Source: an uncultured Muribaculaceae bacterium
GTDB lineage: Bacteria > Bacteroidota > Bacteroidia > Bacteroidales > Muribaculaceae
Reading direction: 5' to 3'
Assembly: GCA_910579105.1 (NCBI GenBank)
Contig: CAJTRT010000002.1
Span: forward strand, 49,014 to 113,013
Length of the DNA: 64,000 nt
In this document: positions 44,080 to 52,767 of the stretch, one piece after another
How positions within the stretch are numbered: the first letter of the stretch is position 1
Layout: every line of letters starts with the position of its first letter
Translations under genes and position numbers: made by a program
The notes under the pieces: generated by a model
Database searches by the model: none
Told to the model about the DNA's origin: nothing
What the model saw: only the letters and a program-made list of their open reading frames with translations

Positions 44080-44994
44080 ATGAAAAAGATCCTTCTCACA
44101 ATCGGCGCCGCCGCGATCGTCGGCGCTTCCGTCGTTTCCTGCGGCAGCAAGGGCGGCGACAACAAGGTTACAGCCGAAGACAAGGCCTTCGGCGACTCTA
44201 TCGCGGTGGCCCTCGGCGAGTTCGCCGGCGCCCAGCAGAACAGCCAGTTCAACCGCATGTCCACACAGCTCGACTCCGCCGAGGCTGCCAAATACAGCCG
44301 CGAGGACTTCATGCGCGGCCTCAAGACCGTCATGGCCGCCGACACCTCGAAACTCGCCTACTACCAGGGCCTGATGTTCGGCCTGCAGCTCATGCAGCCC
44401 ATCAACGGCATGACAAACCAGTACGGCTACCCTGTCGACAAGGACATGGTGATCAAAGCTTTCCAGAAAGTGTTCGACATGCCCGCCGACTCCGTGCAGG
44501 CAAAAGGCCAGGAATACTATATGGCCTACTCCACCCTCTTCCAGGAGGCCGAGATCCGCATGAAGGCCCGCGAGGCCGCCAAGCGCGCCGAAAGCCCCGA
44601 GGCACAGGAAACCCTCTCGAAGGGTAAGGCCTACGCAGAGAAAATGACCAAGGAGGGCTACACCCGCGCGGAGTCCGGCCTCGTCTACAAGATCGAGAAC
44701 CCCGGCACCGGCGACAAGGTGAAAGCCACCGACAAGGTTAAGATCAACTACGTCGGCAAGCACGTCGACGGCGAAGTGTTCGACCAGACTCAGCCCGACC
44801 ACCCCTACACCTCCGCCGCCAACAGCTTCGTGCCCGGCTTCACCGAGGCCCTGCAGCTCGTCGGCAAGGGTGGCAAGGTGACAGTGGTGATCCCCTCCGA
44901 CCTCGCCTACGGCGCTGACGGCGCCGGCAGCGTGATCGCCCCCAACGAGACCCTCGTGTTCGACATCGAAGTGCTCGACGTAAACCCCGAATAA
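44080..44994 (+). CDS. FKBP-type peptidyl-prolyl isomerase, lipoprotein
   Basis: A 304-residue FKBP isomerase with lipobox VVSC (C21). Residues about 30-195 form a helical Mip-like domain (AEDKAFGDSIAVALGEFAG, REDFMRGLKTVM), and the FKBP domain starts near 215 (KVKINYVGKHVDGEVFDQ, FVPGFTEALQLVGKGGKV, LAYGADGAGSVIAPNETLVF). After Cys come GSKGG rather than acidic residues, so it may stay on the periplasmic face of a membrane. Third of the FKBP run, 25 bp after the second. Confidence 0.92.
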   Translation: MKKILLTIGAAAIVGASVVSCGSKGGDNKVTAEDKAFGDSIAVALGEFAGAQQNSQFNRMSTQLDSAEAAKYSREDFMRGLKTVMAADTSKLAYYQGLMFGLQLMQPINGMTNQYGYPVDKDMVIKAFQKVFDMPADSVQAKGQEYYMAYSTLFQEAEIRMKAREAAKRAESPEAQETLSKGKAYAEKMTKEGYTRAESGLVYKIENPGTGDKVKATDKVKINYVGKHVDGEVFDQTQPDHPYTSAANSFVPGFTEALQLVGKGGKVTVVIPSDLAYGADGAGSVIAPNETLVFDIEVLDVNPE

Positions 44995-45019
44995 AACCGA
45001 CGGATACCCCTCTGACAGA

Positions 45020-45085
45020 GTAGGGACGCGGCGTGCCGCGTATAATTCGCCTCACAATCGCGTATGCGGCACGCCGCGTCCCTAC
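45020..45085. repeat. Intergenic palindromic repeat, copy C
   Basis: Arms GTAGGGACGCGGCGTGCCGC... (45020-45043) and the inverse (45063-45085) around about 19 bp, between the third FKBP gene and glgB. Confidence 0.88.
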
Positions 45086-45133
45086 AAAATCAACGGAATT
45101 TCACATATCAATTCAGCCTCCCCTCTTAAACCA

Positions 45134-47137
45134 ATGAAGAAATTAGCCATCTACAAGAATGACCCCTGGCTCCAGCCTTACGCCGAGGCCATAAACGGCC
45201 GCCACGCCGACGCGCTGCGCAAGGAAGCCGACCTCACACAGGCCTCCGGCTCGCTGAACGACTTCGCCAACGCCCACAAATACTTCGGGCTACACCGCGT
45301 GCGCGGCGGCTGGGCCTTCCGCGAATGGGCGCCCAACGCCACGGCCATCTCCCTGATTGGCGATTTCTCCGACTGGCAGGAAAACCCCTCCTACGCCCTA
45401 CGCCCCGTCGGCGGAGGCGTGTGGGAGGGCGTATTTCCCGCCAACGCCCTCCAACACGGGCAGCTCTTCAAGATGCGCGTCCACTGGCCCGGCGGCCAGG
45501 GCGACCGCATCCCCGCCTACGCCACCCGCGTGGTGCAGGACCCCGACACCAAGATTTTCTCCGCCCAGGTGTGGCACCCGAAAGCCTACAAATGGGCCGT
45601 GGAGAAGTTCAAGCCCGACACCCGCCCGCTGCTCATCTACGAGTGCCACATAGGCATGGCGCAGCAGACCGAAGGGGTCGGCTCATACGCGGAATTCCGC
45701 GACAAGATACTACCCCGCATCGCCAAGGACGGCTACAACGCCATCCAGATCATGGCCATACAGGAGCACCCCTACTACGGCTCGTTCGGCTACCACGTCA
45801 GCAGCTTCTTCGCCCCCTCGTCGCGCTTCGGCACCCCCGAGGAGCTTAAAAGCCTCATCGACGAGGCGCACCGCCTCGGCATAGCCGTGATAATGGACAT
45901 CGTGCACTCCCATGCCGTCAAGAACGAGAACGAGGGCCTGGGGCGCCTCGACGGCAACCGCGACCTCTACTTCTACCCCGGCGGACGCGGCGAGCACCCC
46001 GCCTGGGACTCCTACTGCTTCGACTACGGCAAGAACGAGGTGCTGCACTTCCTCCTGTCGAACTGCAAGTACTGGCTCGAGGAGTTCCGCTTCGACGGCT
46101 TCCGCTTCGACGGCGTGACCTCGATGCTGTACTACGACCACGGCCTCGGAAAAGCCTTCGGCTCGTACGCCGACTACTACGACGGCGGCCAGGACGTCAA
46201 CGCCATAACATACCTCACCCTGGCCAACAAGCTGATCCACGAGGTCAAGCCCAAGGCAATCACGATCGCCGAGGAGATGAGCGGCATGCCCGGCCTCGCG
46301 CTCCCCTTCAAGAGCGGCGGCATCGGCTTCGACTACCGCATGGCAATGGGGATACCCGACTACTGGATCAAGACCATCAAGGAGAAGAAGGACGAGGACT
46401 GGCACCCCACCTCGGTCTTCTGGGAGCTGACCAACCGCCGCGCCGACGAAAAGACAATCTCTTACGTCGAGAGCCACGACCAGGCACTCGTGGGCGACAA
46501 GACCGTCATCTTCCGCCTGATCGACAAGGAGATGTACTGGCATATGATGGTGGGCGACAACAACTCCGTGGTCACCCGCGGCATCGCCCTCCACAAGATG
46601 ATACGCCTCGTCACCTGCGCCACCATAAACGGCGGCTACCTCAACTTCATGGGCAACGAGTTCGGCCACCCCGAATGGATCGACTTCCCCCGCGAAGGTA
46701 ACGGCTGGAGCTACAAGTACGCCCGCCGCCAGTGGGACCTCGTCGACCGCGAGGATCTGCAATACAAGTTCCTCAACGCCTTCGACAACGCCATGATAGA
46801 GCTTGTCGGCGGCGTGCGCGACTTCCAGAAGCTCCCCGTGGTGAAGCTATGGGACAAGGACTCCGACCAGGTGCTCGCCTTCATGCGCGGCGACCTCGTG
46901 TTCGTCTTCAACTTCTCCCCCACCGAGAGCTATTCCGACTACGGCTTCCTCGCCCCGCAGGGGAGCTACCGCGCCGTGCTCTCCACCGACAACCCGGCCT
47001 TCGGCGGCTTCGGCAACATCGACGAGACGGTGGAGCACCTCACCCAGTTCGACCAGCTCTACGCCCCCGACGGCAAAGGCTGGCTCAAGCTCTACATCCC
47101 CGCCCGCTCCGCGATGGTGCTCCGCATCAAAAAATAA
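45134..47137 (+). CDS. glgB: 1,4-alpha-glucan (glycogen) branching enzyme
   Basis: A 667-residue GH13 branching enzyme that makes alpha-1,6 branches in glycogen. An N-terminal CBM48-like domain (about 50-150; REWAPNATAISLIGDFSDW) precedes the catalytic barrel. Active-site residues are D326 (nucleophile, FRFDGVTSM), E380 (acid/base, TIAEEMSG) and D449 (ESHDQ). The sequence style (YYGSFGYHVSSFFAPSSR, IDFPREGNGWSY) is that of the eukaryote-like GH13_8 group common in Bacteroidetes, and the length fits. No other glycogen genes are next to it, though the sus-like glucan locus lies 3 kb upstream. The TIGR02757 gene starts 15 bp after the stop. Confidence 0.95.
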   Translation: MKKLAIYKNDPWLQPYAEAINGRHADALRKEADLTQASGSLNDFANAHKYFGLHRVRGGWAFREWAPNATAISLIGDFSDWQENPSYALRPVGGGVWEGVFPANALQHGQLFKMRVHWPGGQGDRIPAYATRVVQDPDTKIFSAQVWHPKAYKWAVEKFKPDTRPLLIYECHIGMAQQTEGVGSYAEFRDKILPRIAKDGYNAIQIMAIQEHPYYGSFGYHVSSFFAPSSRFGTPEELKSLIDEAHRLGIAVIMDIVHSHAVKNENEGLGRLDGNRDLYFYPGGRGEHPAWDSYCFDYGKNEVLHFLLSNCKYWLEEFRFDGFRFDGVTSMLYYDHGLGKAFGSYADYYDGGQDVNAITYLTLANKLIHEVKPKAITIAEEMSGMPGLALPFKSGGIGFDYRMAMGIPDYWIKTIKEKKDEDWHPTSVFWELTNRRADEKTISYVESHDQALVGDKTVIFRLIDKEMYWHMMVGDNNSVVTRGIALHKMIRLVTCATINGGYLNFMGNEFGHPEWIDFPREGNGWSYKYARRQWDLVDREDLQYKFLNAFDNAMIELVGGVRDFQKLPVVKLWDKDSDQVLAFMRGDLVFVFNFSPTESYSDYGFLAPQGSYRAVLSTDNPAFGGFGNIDETVEHLTQFDQLYAPDGKGWLKLYIPARSAMVLRIKK

Positions 47138-47152
47138 CCCACGAAAACATTT

Positions 47153-47920
47153 ATGACCGAAAACGATCTGCGCGACCTCCTCGACCGGGAGGCCGCGCGT
47201 ATTAATTCCACGGCATTCATAGATGCCGACCCCGTGCGGTTCCCCCGACGGTTCGAGCGCCAGGAGGATGTCGAGATCGCCGCCCTGCTCTGCTCCTCGA
47301 TCGCCTGGGGCAACCGCAAGATGATATGCTCCAACTGCGAGAAGATGCTGCGCCTTATGGACTACCAGCCATACGCCTACATGATGGACCGAGGCTATGA
47401 GGAACTGCCCGACATAAACATCCACCGCACCTTCTTTGCCCGCGACCTCCGCGCCTATCTCCGCGGCCTCCGGGCGGTCTACGCCCGCCACCGCACCCTC
47501 GACGATTTCGCCGCATGCATCCATGCCGGAGATTCGGAGACCCCCTCCTGGGCCCTGGTCGAAGCCCTCAATGCCGTGCTGCGCGAGGAGAACCGCGACC
47601 ATCCCGAGGCCAACCTCTCGCGGTGCCTGCCGCAGAACCTCGCCACCACAGCCCTCAAACGCATCAACATGGCCCTCCGATGGCTCGTCCGCGACGACGG
47701 CATAGTCGATATGGGCCTCTGGAAGTCAATCCGCCCCTCCCAGCTCTTCATCCCACTGGACGTGCACGCCGGCGACACCGCCCGCCAGCTCGGCCTCCTG
47801 ACCCGCCGCGCCGACGACCGACGCTCAACCCTCGAGCTGACCGCCGCCCTCCGCCGCTTCAACCCCGCCGACCCCGTCCTCTACGACTTCGCCCTCTTCG
47901 GCATCGGCATGGGCCTCTGA
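47153..47920 (+). CDS. TIGR02757/DUF2400-family protein
   Basis: A 255-residue conserved protein of the TIGR02757 family, without known function. Family features: LLDREAARIN, DPVRFPRRF, IAALLCSSIAWGNRKMI near 42-58, KRINMALRWLVRDD, and the end DPVLYDFALFGIGM. The helical character with LFIPLDVHAGDTARQLGLL recalls helix-hairpin-helix DNA glycosylase-like folds, a resemblance that is only suggestive. Probably co-transcribed with glgB. A 13-bp hairpin follows. Confidence 0.88.
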   Translation: MTENDLRDLLDREAARINSTAFIDADPVRFPRRFERQEDVEIAALLCSSIAWGNRKMICSNCEKMLRLMDYQPYAYMMDRGYEELPDINIHRTFFARDLRAYLRGLRAVYARHRTLDDFAACIHAGDSETPSWALVEALNAVLREENRDHPEANLSRCLPQNLATTALKRINMALRWLVRDDGIVDMGLWKSIRPSQLFIPLDVHAGDTARQLGLLTRRADDRRSTLELTAALRRFNPADPVLYDFALFGIGMGL

Positions 47921-47931
47921 CCCCAAGCCGC

Positions 47932-47978
47932 GGCATCGTCGGACAAGTCAGACTGGTCCGACCCCGTCCGACGATGCC
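47932..47978. terminator. Hairpin with GTCCGAC repeat, after TIGR02757 gene
   Basis: GGCATCGTCGGAC (47932-47944) pairs perfectly with GTCCGACGATGCC (47966-47978). The loop holds GACAAGTCAGAC, the word also found at 12.04 kb. No T-run follows; it may be a terminator or a repeat element. Confidence 0.55.
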
Positions 47979-48026
47979 TCGCCACAAAATCGACCTTTCG
48001 GCGCTGCGTTAGCCGGGGATTTTTCG

Positions 48027-48034
48027 TAAATTCG
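48027..48034 (+). promoter_or_regulatory. Promoter -7 box of asd
   Basis: TAAATTCG, 30 nt before the ATG at 48065, fits the TAnnTTCG variant. No clear -33 box. Confidence 0.5.
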
Positions 48035-48064
48035 CGGTTGTATTTCACAAGTGACCGCAGAAAG

Positions 48065-49072
48065 ATGAACATAGCCATCGTCGGAGCTTCCGGGGCCGTC
48101 GGCCAGGAGCTTATGAAGGTGCTCGAAGAGCGCCGTTTCCCCGCTGAGAAGGTAACCCTGTTCGGCTCGAGCCGCAGCGCCGGCCGCGAATACGCCTTCC
48201 GGGGCGAAAAGCTGACCGTCAGGGAACTGACCGAGAACCCCGACGACTTCCGCGGCATAGACATCGCCTTCACCTCGGCCGGAGCGGGCACATCGCGCCG
48301 CTTCGCTGAGACAATCACCGCCAACGGCGCAGTGATGATCGACAACTCATCCGCCTTCCGTATGGACGACGACGTGCCCCTGGTGGTGCCCGAGGTAAAC
48401 GGCGCCGACGCTTTCAACGCCCCCCGCCGCATAATAGGGAACCCCAACTGCACCACCATTCAGATGGTGGTGGCCCTCAAACCCATAAACGACCTCTCGC
48501 CCATACGCCGCATCAGGGTGGCCACCTACCAGGCAGCCTCGGGTGCCGGCGCAGCCGCCATGGATGAGCTGCGCGAACAGGCCGGGCAGGTGCTCCGCGG
48601 CGAGCGCCCAACCGTGGAGAAGTTCTCCGCGCAGCTCGCCTTCAACCTCATCCCCCACATCGACGTGTTCACCGACAACGGCTACACCAAGGAGGAGATG
48701 AAGATGGTCAACGAGACCCGCAAGATAATGCACGCGCCGGAGATGCGCGTAAGCGCCACCTGCGTCCGCGTCCCGGTGATGCGCGCCCACTCCGAGGCCA
48801 TATGGGTCGAGACCGAAGCCCCGATAACACTCGAACAGGCCCGCGAGGCATTCACCGCCGCCCCCGGAGTGGAGCTGATGGACAACCCCGCCGGCCGCGT
48901 ATACCCCATGCCGTTCAACCTGGCGGGGTGCGACCCCGTGTATGTGGGCCGTCTGCGCCGCGACCTGGCCGGCGACAACGCCCTGACGTTCTGGACCGTC
49001 AGCGACCAGATCCGCAAGGGCGCAGCGCTCAACGCCGTGCAGATTGCCGAACTGCTCATCAGCAAGAAGTGA
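48065..49072 (+). CDS. asd: Aspartate-semialdehyde dehydrogenase
   Basis: A 335-residue NADP-dependent enzyme converting aspartyl phosphate to aspartate semialdehyde, on the way to lysine/diaminopimelate, threonine and methionine. NADP loop GASGAVGQE at 7-15, NSSAFRM, catalytic Cys C129 in [11 protein letters not shown], and the later [10 protein letters not shown] with the active-site His. The ATG at 48065 ([10 protein letters not shown]) is chosen over a TTG at 48038 because the Rossmann strand should start at once. Its TGA overlaps the antiporter ATG. Confidence 0.96.
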   Translation: MNIAIVGASGAVGQELMKVLEERRFPAEKVTLFGSSRSAGREYAFRGEKLTVRELTENPDDFRGIDIAFTSAGAGTSRRFAETITANGAVMIDNSSAFRMDDDVPLVVPEVNGADAFNAPRRIIGNPNCTTIQMVVALKPINDLSPIRRIRVATYQAASGAGAAAMDELREQAGQVLRGERPTVEKFSAQLAFNLIPHIDVFTDNGYTKEEMKMVNETRKIMHAPEMRVSATCVRVPVMRAHSEAIWVETEAPITLEQAREAFTAAPGVELMDNPAGRVYPMPFNLAGCDPVYVGRLRRDLAGDNALTFWTVSDQIRKGAALNAVQIAELLISKK

Positions 49073-51261
49073 TGCATCTACTCTCGGCACCATTAGTGAC
49101 AGGCCCCGTCACGATTTTCCTGATCGTGATGGTGATAATCCTGCTCGCGCCGGTGCTGCTCAACCGCCTGAAAATCCCCCACATCGTAGGGATGATCGTG
49201 GCGGGAATCTTCGTGGGCCCCTACGGCCTGAACATCCTGGCCAGCGACAGCTCGTTCGCGATATTCGGCCAGGTGGGGCTGCTCTACCTTATGTTCCTGG
49301 CGGGACTGGAAATTGACATGTTCCACCTGCGGCTCAACCTGCGCCGCGGCCTGGGATTCGGCCTGCTCACGTTCTTCGTGCCGATGGCCATGGGGGTCCT
49401 GGCGAGCGTCTACGTCCTGCGCACCGGGTGGCTCACGGCCTTCCTCCTGGCGTCGATGTACGCCTCCCACACCCTGATCGCGTACCCCGTGGCCGCCCGC
49501 TTCGGCGTCACCAAGAGCCCGGCGGTGCTGATCTCTGTGGTCGGCACTATTATCGCCGTAATCGGCGCGCTGCTGGTGCTCGCCGCGTGCGTCAACATCC
49601 ACCAGACCGGCGAGTTCCAGCTGTCGTCTATGGCCTGGCTCGTCGCCAAGCTCGTCCTGTACTGCGGGGCGGTGCTCTACGCTTATCCCCGCGTCGCGCG
49701 CTGGTTCTTCAAAGGTTACAGCGACCGCGTGACGCAGTATGTGTTCGTGCTGGCGATGGTGTTTCTCTCGGCGTGGCTCTCCGGGGCGATCGGCCTCGAG
49801 CCGGTGCTCGGAGCCTTCATAGCCGGCCTCGTTCTGAACCGCTACATTCCCGCCAACTCGGCGCTGATGAGCTCGATAGAGTTCGTGGGAAACGCCCTGT
49901 TCATCCCCTACTTCCTTATCAGCGTCGGCATGATGATCAATGTCGGGGTGATTGCCAAGGGCAACACCCTGTGGGTGGCCTCGGTGATGCTGGCAGTGGC
50001 CCTGGCGAGCAAGTGGCTCGCCGCCTGGGGCGCGCAGAAACTCTACCGCATGGAGGGACCCGACCGCCGTATGATGTTCGGTCTGACTACCGCCCACACC
50101 GCCGTGGCCCTGGCGGTTGTCACCATCGGCTACAACATGATACTCCCCGACGGGTCGCGGATGATGGACGAGACAATACTCAACGGCACCGTGCTCGTGA
50201 TCCTCGTGACCTGCGCCATAGCGCCGCTTGTGACCTCCGAGGCCGCCGCGAAAATCAAGGTGCGCGTCCTCAACGCCATCGGGCCGGAATCAGCCCAGGA
50301 GAAAGCCGCCGAGACACGCCAGTACCGCACCCTCGTGGGCGTCTCCAACCCCATCACCGCCGCCTCGCTCGTCGAGCTGGCGCTCCTGTCGAGGGTAAGC
50401 CGCGAGGGCGCGTACCCCGACCTCATTTCCGCCCTCCACGTCCGCAACGACACCACCCCCGCCTCCCGCGCCCTGGGGCGCAACGCCCTGCGGCTGGCCC
50501 AGGAGGCCGCCGCGGCCGCGGGGGTGCCGCTCGACACCATAGAGCGCTACGACCTCAACACCGTCACGGGGCTGCTCAACACCGTCGAGGAGCGCGGCAT
50601 AAACGAGGTGGTGCTCGGCATGCACCGCAAGGCCACGGTGATCGACACCTTCCTCGGATCCAAAATCGAACAGTTGCTGAGGCAGACCAACCGCATGGTG
50701 GTGGTTTCGCGCTGCTACATACCGCTGAACACACTGACGCGTATCGCCGTGTTCGTCCCGGCCAACGCCGAGTACGAGACAGGCTTCTCGCGCTGGGTGC
50801 TGACCCTCTGCTCCCTGGCACGCGAAATCGGATGCCGCATAATTTTCTGCTGCGGCAAATCCCAGAAACCGCTCATACGCGGCGTGATAGCCTCGTCGGG
50901 GATGGGCGTGCGCCACGAATACCGCGCCATGGAGGGGCTTGACGACTTCATACTCCTGGCAAACCGCGTGCTCGACGACGACCTGATGGTAATCGTGGGC
51001 GCCCGAGCCAACTCCGTCAGCCACTCGGCCGACCTGGCCGAAATCCCGATGCTGCTGCAACAGCACTGCGAGCGAAACAACCTGCTGGTGGTCTACCCCG
51101 AGCAGTTCGGCGACGCACCACAGCTCCCCTCCTTCACCGACCCACTCCAGGCCGACCTCGACGCGCCGGTGAGCGGCCTGTGGCACTCGGCGCGCTCCCG
51201 CGCCCGCATCGCCCTCCGCGCCCTGCGCCGACGCCTGAACAAACGCAAGACACAACTCTAA
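49072..51261 (+). CDS. CPA2-family cation:proton antiporter with C-terminal UspA-like region
   Basis: A 729-residue membrane protein. Residues 1-390 hold about twelve hydrophobic segments with Na+/H+ exchanger features (LKIPHIVGMIVAGIFVGPYGLNIL, GLLYLMFLAGLEIDM, GLEPVLGAFIAGLVL). The remaining 330 residues are soluble, with two universal-stress-protein-like parts (HRKATVIDTFLGSKIEQLLRQTNRMVVVSRC is the first, mentioned only by its two halves VIDTFLGSKIEQLL and TNRMVVVSRC). Start at 49072 overlaps the asd stop (TGATG), so the frame reaching back to 48802 is not coding. It probably handles Na+ or K+ in exchange for protons; the ion cannot be told from sequence. Confidence 0.88.
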   Translation: MHLLSAPLVTGPVTIFLIVMVIILLAPVLLNRLKIPHIVGMIVAGIFVGPYGLNILASDSSFAIFGQVGLLYLMFLAGLEIDMFHLRLNLRRGLGFGLLTFFVPMAMGVLASVYVLRTGWLTAFLLASMYASHTLIAYPVAARFGVTKSPAVLISVVGTIIAVIGALLVLAACVNIHQTGEFQLSSMAWLVAKLVLYCGAVLYAYPRVARWFFKGYSDRVTQYVFVLAMVFLSAWLSGAIGLEPVLGAFIAGLVLNRYIPANSALMSSIEFVGNALFIPYFLISVGMMINVGVIAKGNTLWVASVMLAVALASKWLAAWGAQKLYRMEGPDRRMMFGLTTAHTAVALAVVTIGYNMILPDGSRMMDETILNGTVLVILVTCAIAPLVTSEAAAKIKVRVLNAIGPESAQEKAAETRQYRTLVGVSNPITAASLVELALLSRVSREGAYPDLISALHVRNDTTPASRALGRNALRLAQEAAAAAGVPLDTIERYDLNTVTGLLNTVEERGINEVVLGMHRKATVIDTFLGSKIEQLLRQTNRMVVVSRCYIPLNTLTRIAVFVPANAEYETGFSRWVLTLCSLAREIGCRIIFCCGKSQKPLIRGVIASSGMGVRHEYRAMEGLDDFILLANRVLDDDLMVIVGARANSVSHSADLAEIPMLLQQHCERNNLLVVYPEQFGDAPQLPSFTDPLQADLDAPVSGLWHSARSRARIALRALRRRLNKRKTQL

Positions 51262-51273
51262 GGCACAAAAGAT

Positions 51274-52737
51274 ATGAAACAAGGTTTCGACAACGAGAAA
51301 TACCTCCGGATCCAGTCGGAGCACATCAAGGAACGCATCGCGCAGTTCGGCAACAAGCTCTACCTCGAGCTCGGAGGGAAACTCTTCGACGACCACCACG
51401 CCTCGCGCGTGCTCCCCGGATTCCAGCCCGACAGCAAGCTGCGCATGCTGCAACAGCTCAGCGACAAGGCCGAGATCGTAATCGTCATATCGGCCCGCGA
51501 CATAGAGAAGAACAAGGTGCGTTCCGACCTCGGAATCACCTACGACATGGACGTGCTGCGCCTGCGCAACGAGTTCCGCAACCGCGGATTCCTCGTCAGC
51601 TCCGTGGTCGTAACCCACTACAACGGCCAGAGCAGCGCCGACGCCTTCCGCGCCCGTCTCGACCGCATGGGCATCCGCACCTACTGCCACTACACCATCG
51701 AGGGATACCCCACCAACGTCGCCCTGATCGACTCCGACGAGGGATTCGGCCGCAACGACTACATCGAGACAACCCGCCCGCTGGTGATCGTCACCGCCCC
51801 CGGCCCGGGCAGCGGCAAGATGGCCGTCTGCCTCAGCCAGCTCTACAACGAGAACAAGCGCGGCGTGGAGGCCGGCTACGCCAAGTTCGAGACCTTTCCC
51901 GTGTGGAGCCTCCCGCTGAAACACCCCGTAAACATCGCCTACGAGGCCGCCACCGCCGACCTCAACGACGTGAACATGATCGACCCGTTCCACCTCGAGG
52001 CCTACGGGAAGACCGCCATAAACTACAACCGCGACATCGAGATCTTCCCCGTGCTCGACGCGCTCTTCGAGGGAATCTACGGCAGCAACCCCTACAAGTC
52101 GCCGACGGACATGGGGGTCAACATGGTGGGTTTCTGCATCAGCGACGACCAGGTGTGCCGCGAGGCCTCCCGCCAGGAGATCATACGCCGTTACTTCACC
52201 GCCCTCAACCGTATGGCGCAGGGCGACGGCAACGAGGCCGAGGTCAACAAGATAGCCCTCCTCTTCCGCCAGGCCGAAATCAACCCCGAATACCGCCGCC
52301 CGATACCCGCCGCCCGAGCCCGAGCCGAGCGCGACGGAGTGCCCTGCTCGGCCATCGAGCTGGCCGACGGCACCATCATCACCGCACAGACATCCCAGCT
52401 GCTGGGCCCCAGCGCCGCCCTGATCCTCAACGCCATAAAGCACCTGGCGGGCATCGACCACGCCGTCAGGCTCATACCGCAGACACTCATCGAGCCGATA
52501 CAGCACACCAAGCTCACCTATCTCCGCGGCCGCAACCCCCGCCTGCACACCGACGAGGTGCTCGTGGCCCTCTCCGTCCTCTCCCCGCGCGACGAACTGT
52601 GCCGCCGCGCCCTGGAACAGCTCCCCCAGCTCGCCGGCTGCCAGGCGCACTGCACCGTCATGCTCGGCGAGGTCGACCACAAAATCTTCCAGAAGCTCGG
52701 CGTCGGCCTCACCTGCGACCCCGCCCGCAAGCGCTGA
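51274..52737 (+). CDS. DUF1846 protein of unknown function
   Basis: A 487-residue DUF1846-family protein. The N-terminal GFDNEKYLRIQSEHIKERI and LYLELGGKLFDDHHASRVLP are diagnostic, and a P-loop-like GPGSGKM near residue 178 suggests nucleotide binding. The C-terminal part has DAVR-like helices and SPRDELCRRALEQLP. Cytoplasmic; no signal peptide. Twelve bp after the antiporter and in line with asd, so probably the third gene of the operon. The family occurs widely in anaerobes, but no reaction can be assigned here. Confidence 0.88.
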   Translation: MKQGFDNEKYLRIQSEHIKERIAQFGNKLYLELGGKLFDDHHASRVLPGFQPDSKLRMLQQLSDKAEIVIVISARDIEKNKVRSDLGITYDMDVLRLRNEFRNRGFLVSSVVVTHYNGQSSADAFRARLDRMGIRTYCHYTIEGYPTNVALIDSDEGFGRNDYIETTRPLVIVTAPGPGSGKMAVCLSQLYNENKRGVEAGYAKFETFPVWSLPLKHPVNIAYEAATADLNDVNMIDPFHLEAYGKTAINYNRDIEIFPVLDALFEGIYGSNPYKSPTDMGVNMVGFCISDDQVCREASRQEIIRRYFTALNRMAQGDGNEAEVNKIALLFRQAEINPEYRRPIPAARARAERDGVPCSAIELADGTIITAQTSQLLGPSAALILNAIKHLAGIDHAVRLIPQTLIEPIQHTKLTYLRGRNPRLHTDEVLVALSVLSPRDELCRRALEQLPQLAGCQAHCTVMLGEVDHKIFQKLGVGLTCDPARKR

Positions 52738-52767
52738 TTCCCACAAAATAAACGCACAACCGCACCG

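Noticed and set aside
50290..52746. 818-codon minus-strand open frame
   Set aside because: Spans the antiporter and DUF1846 genes in antisense; length explained by codon bias, sequence rich in Gly/Val/His without domains.
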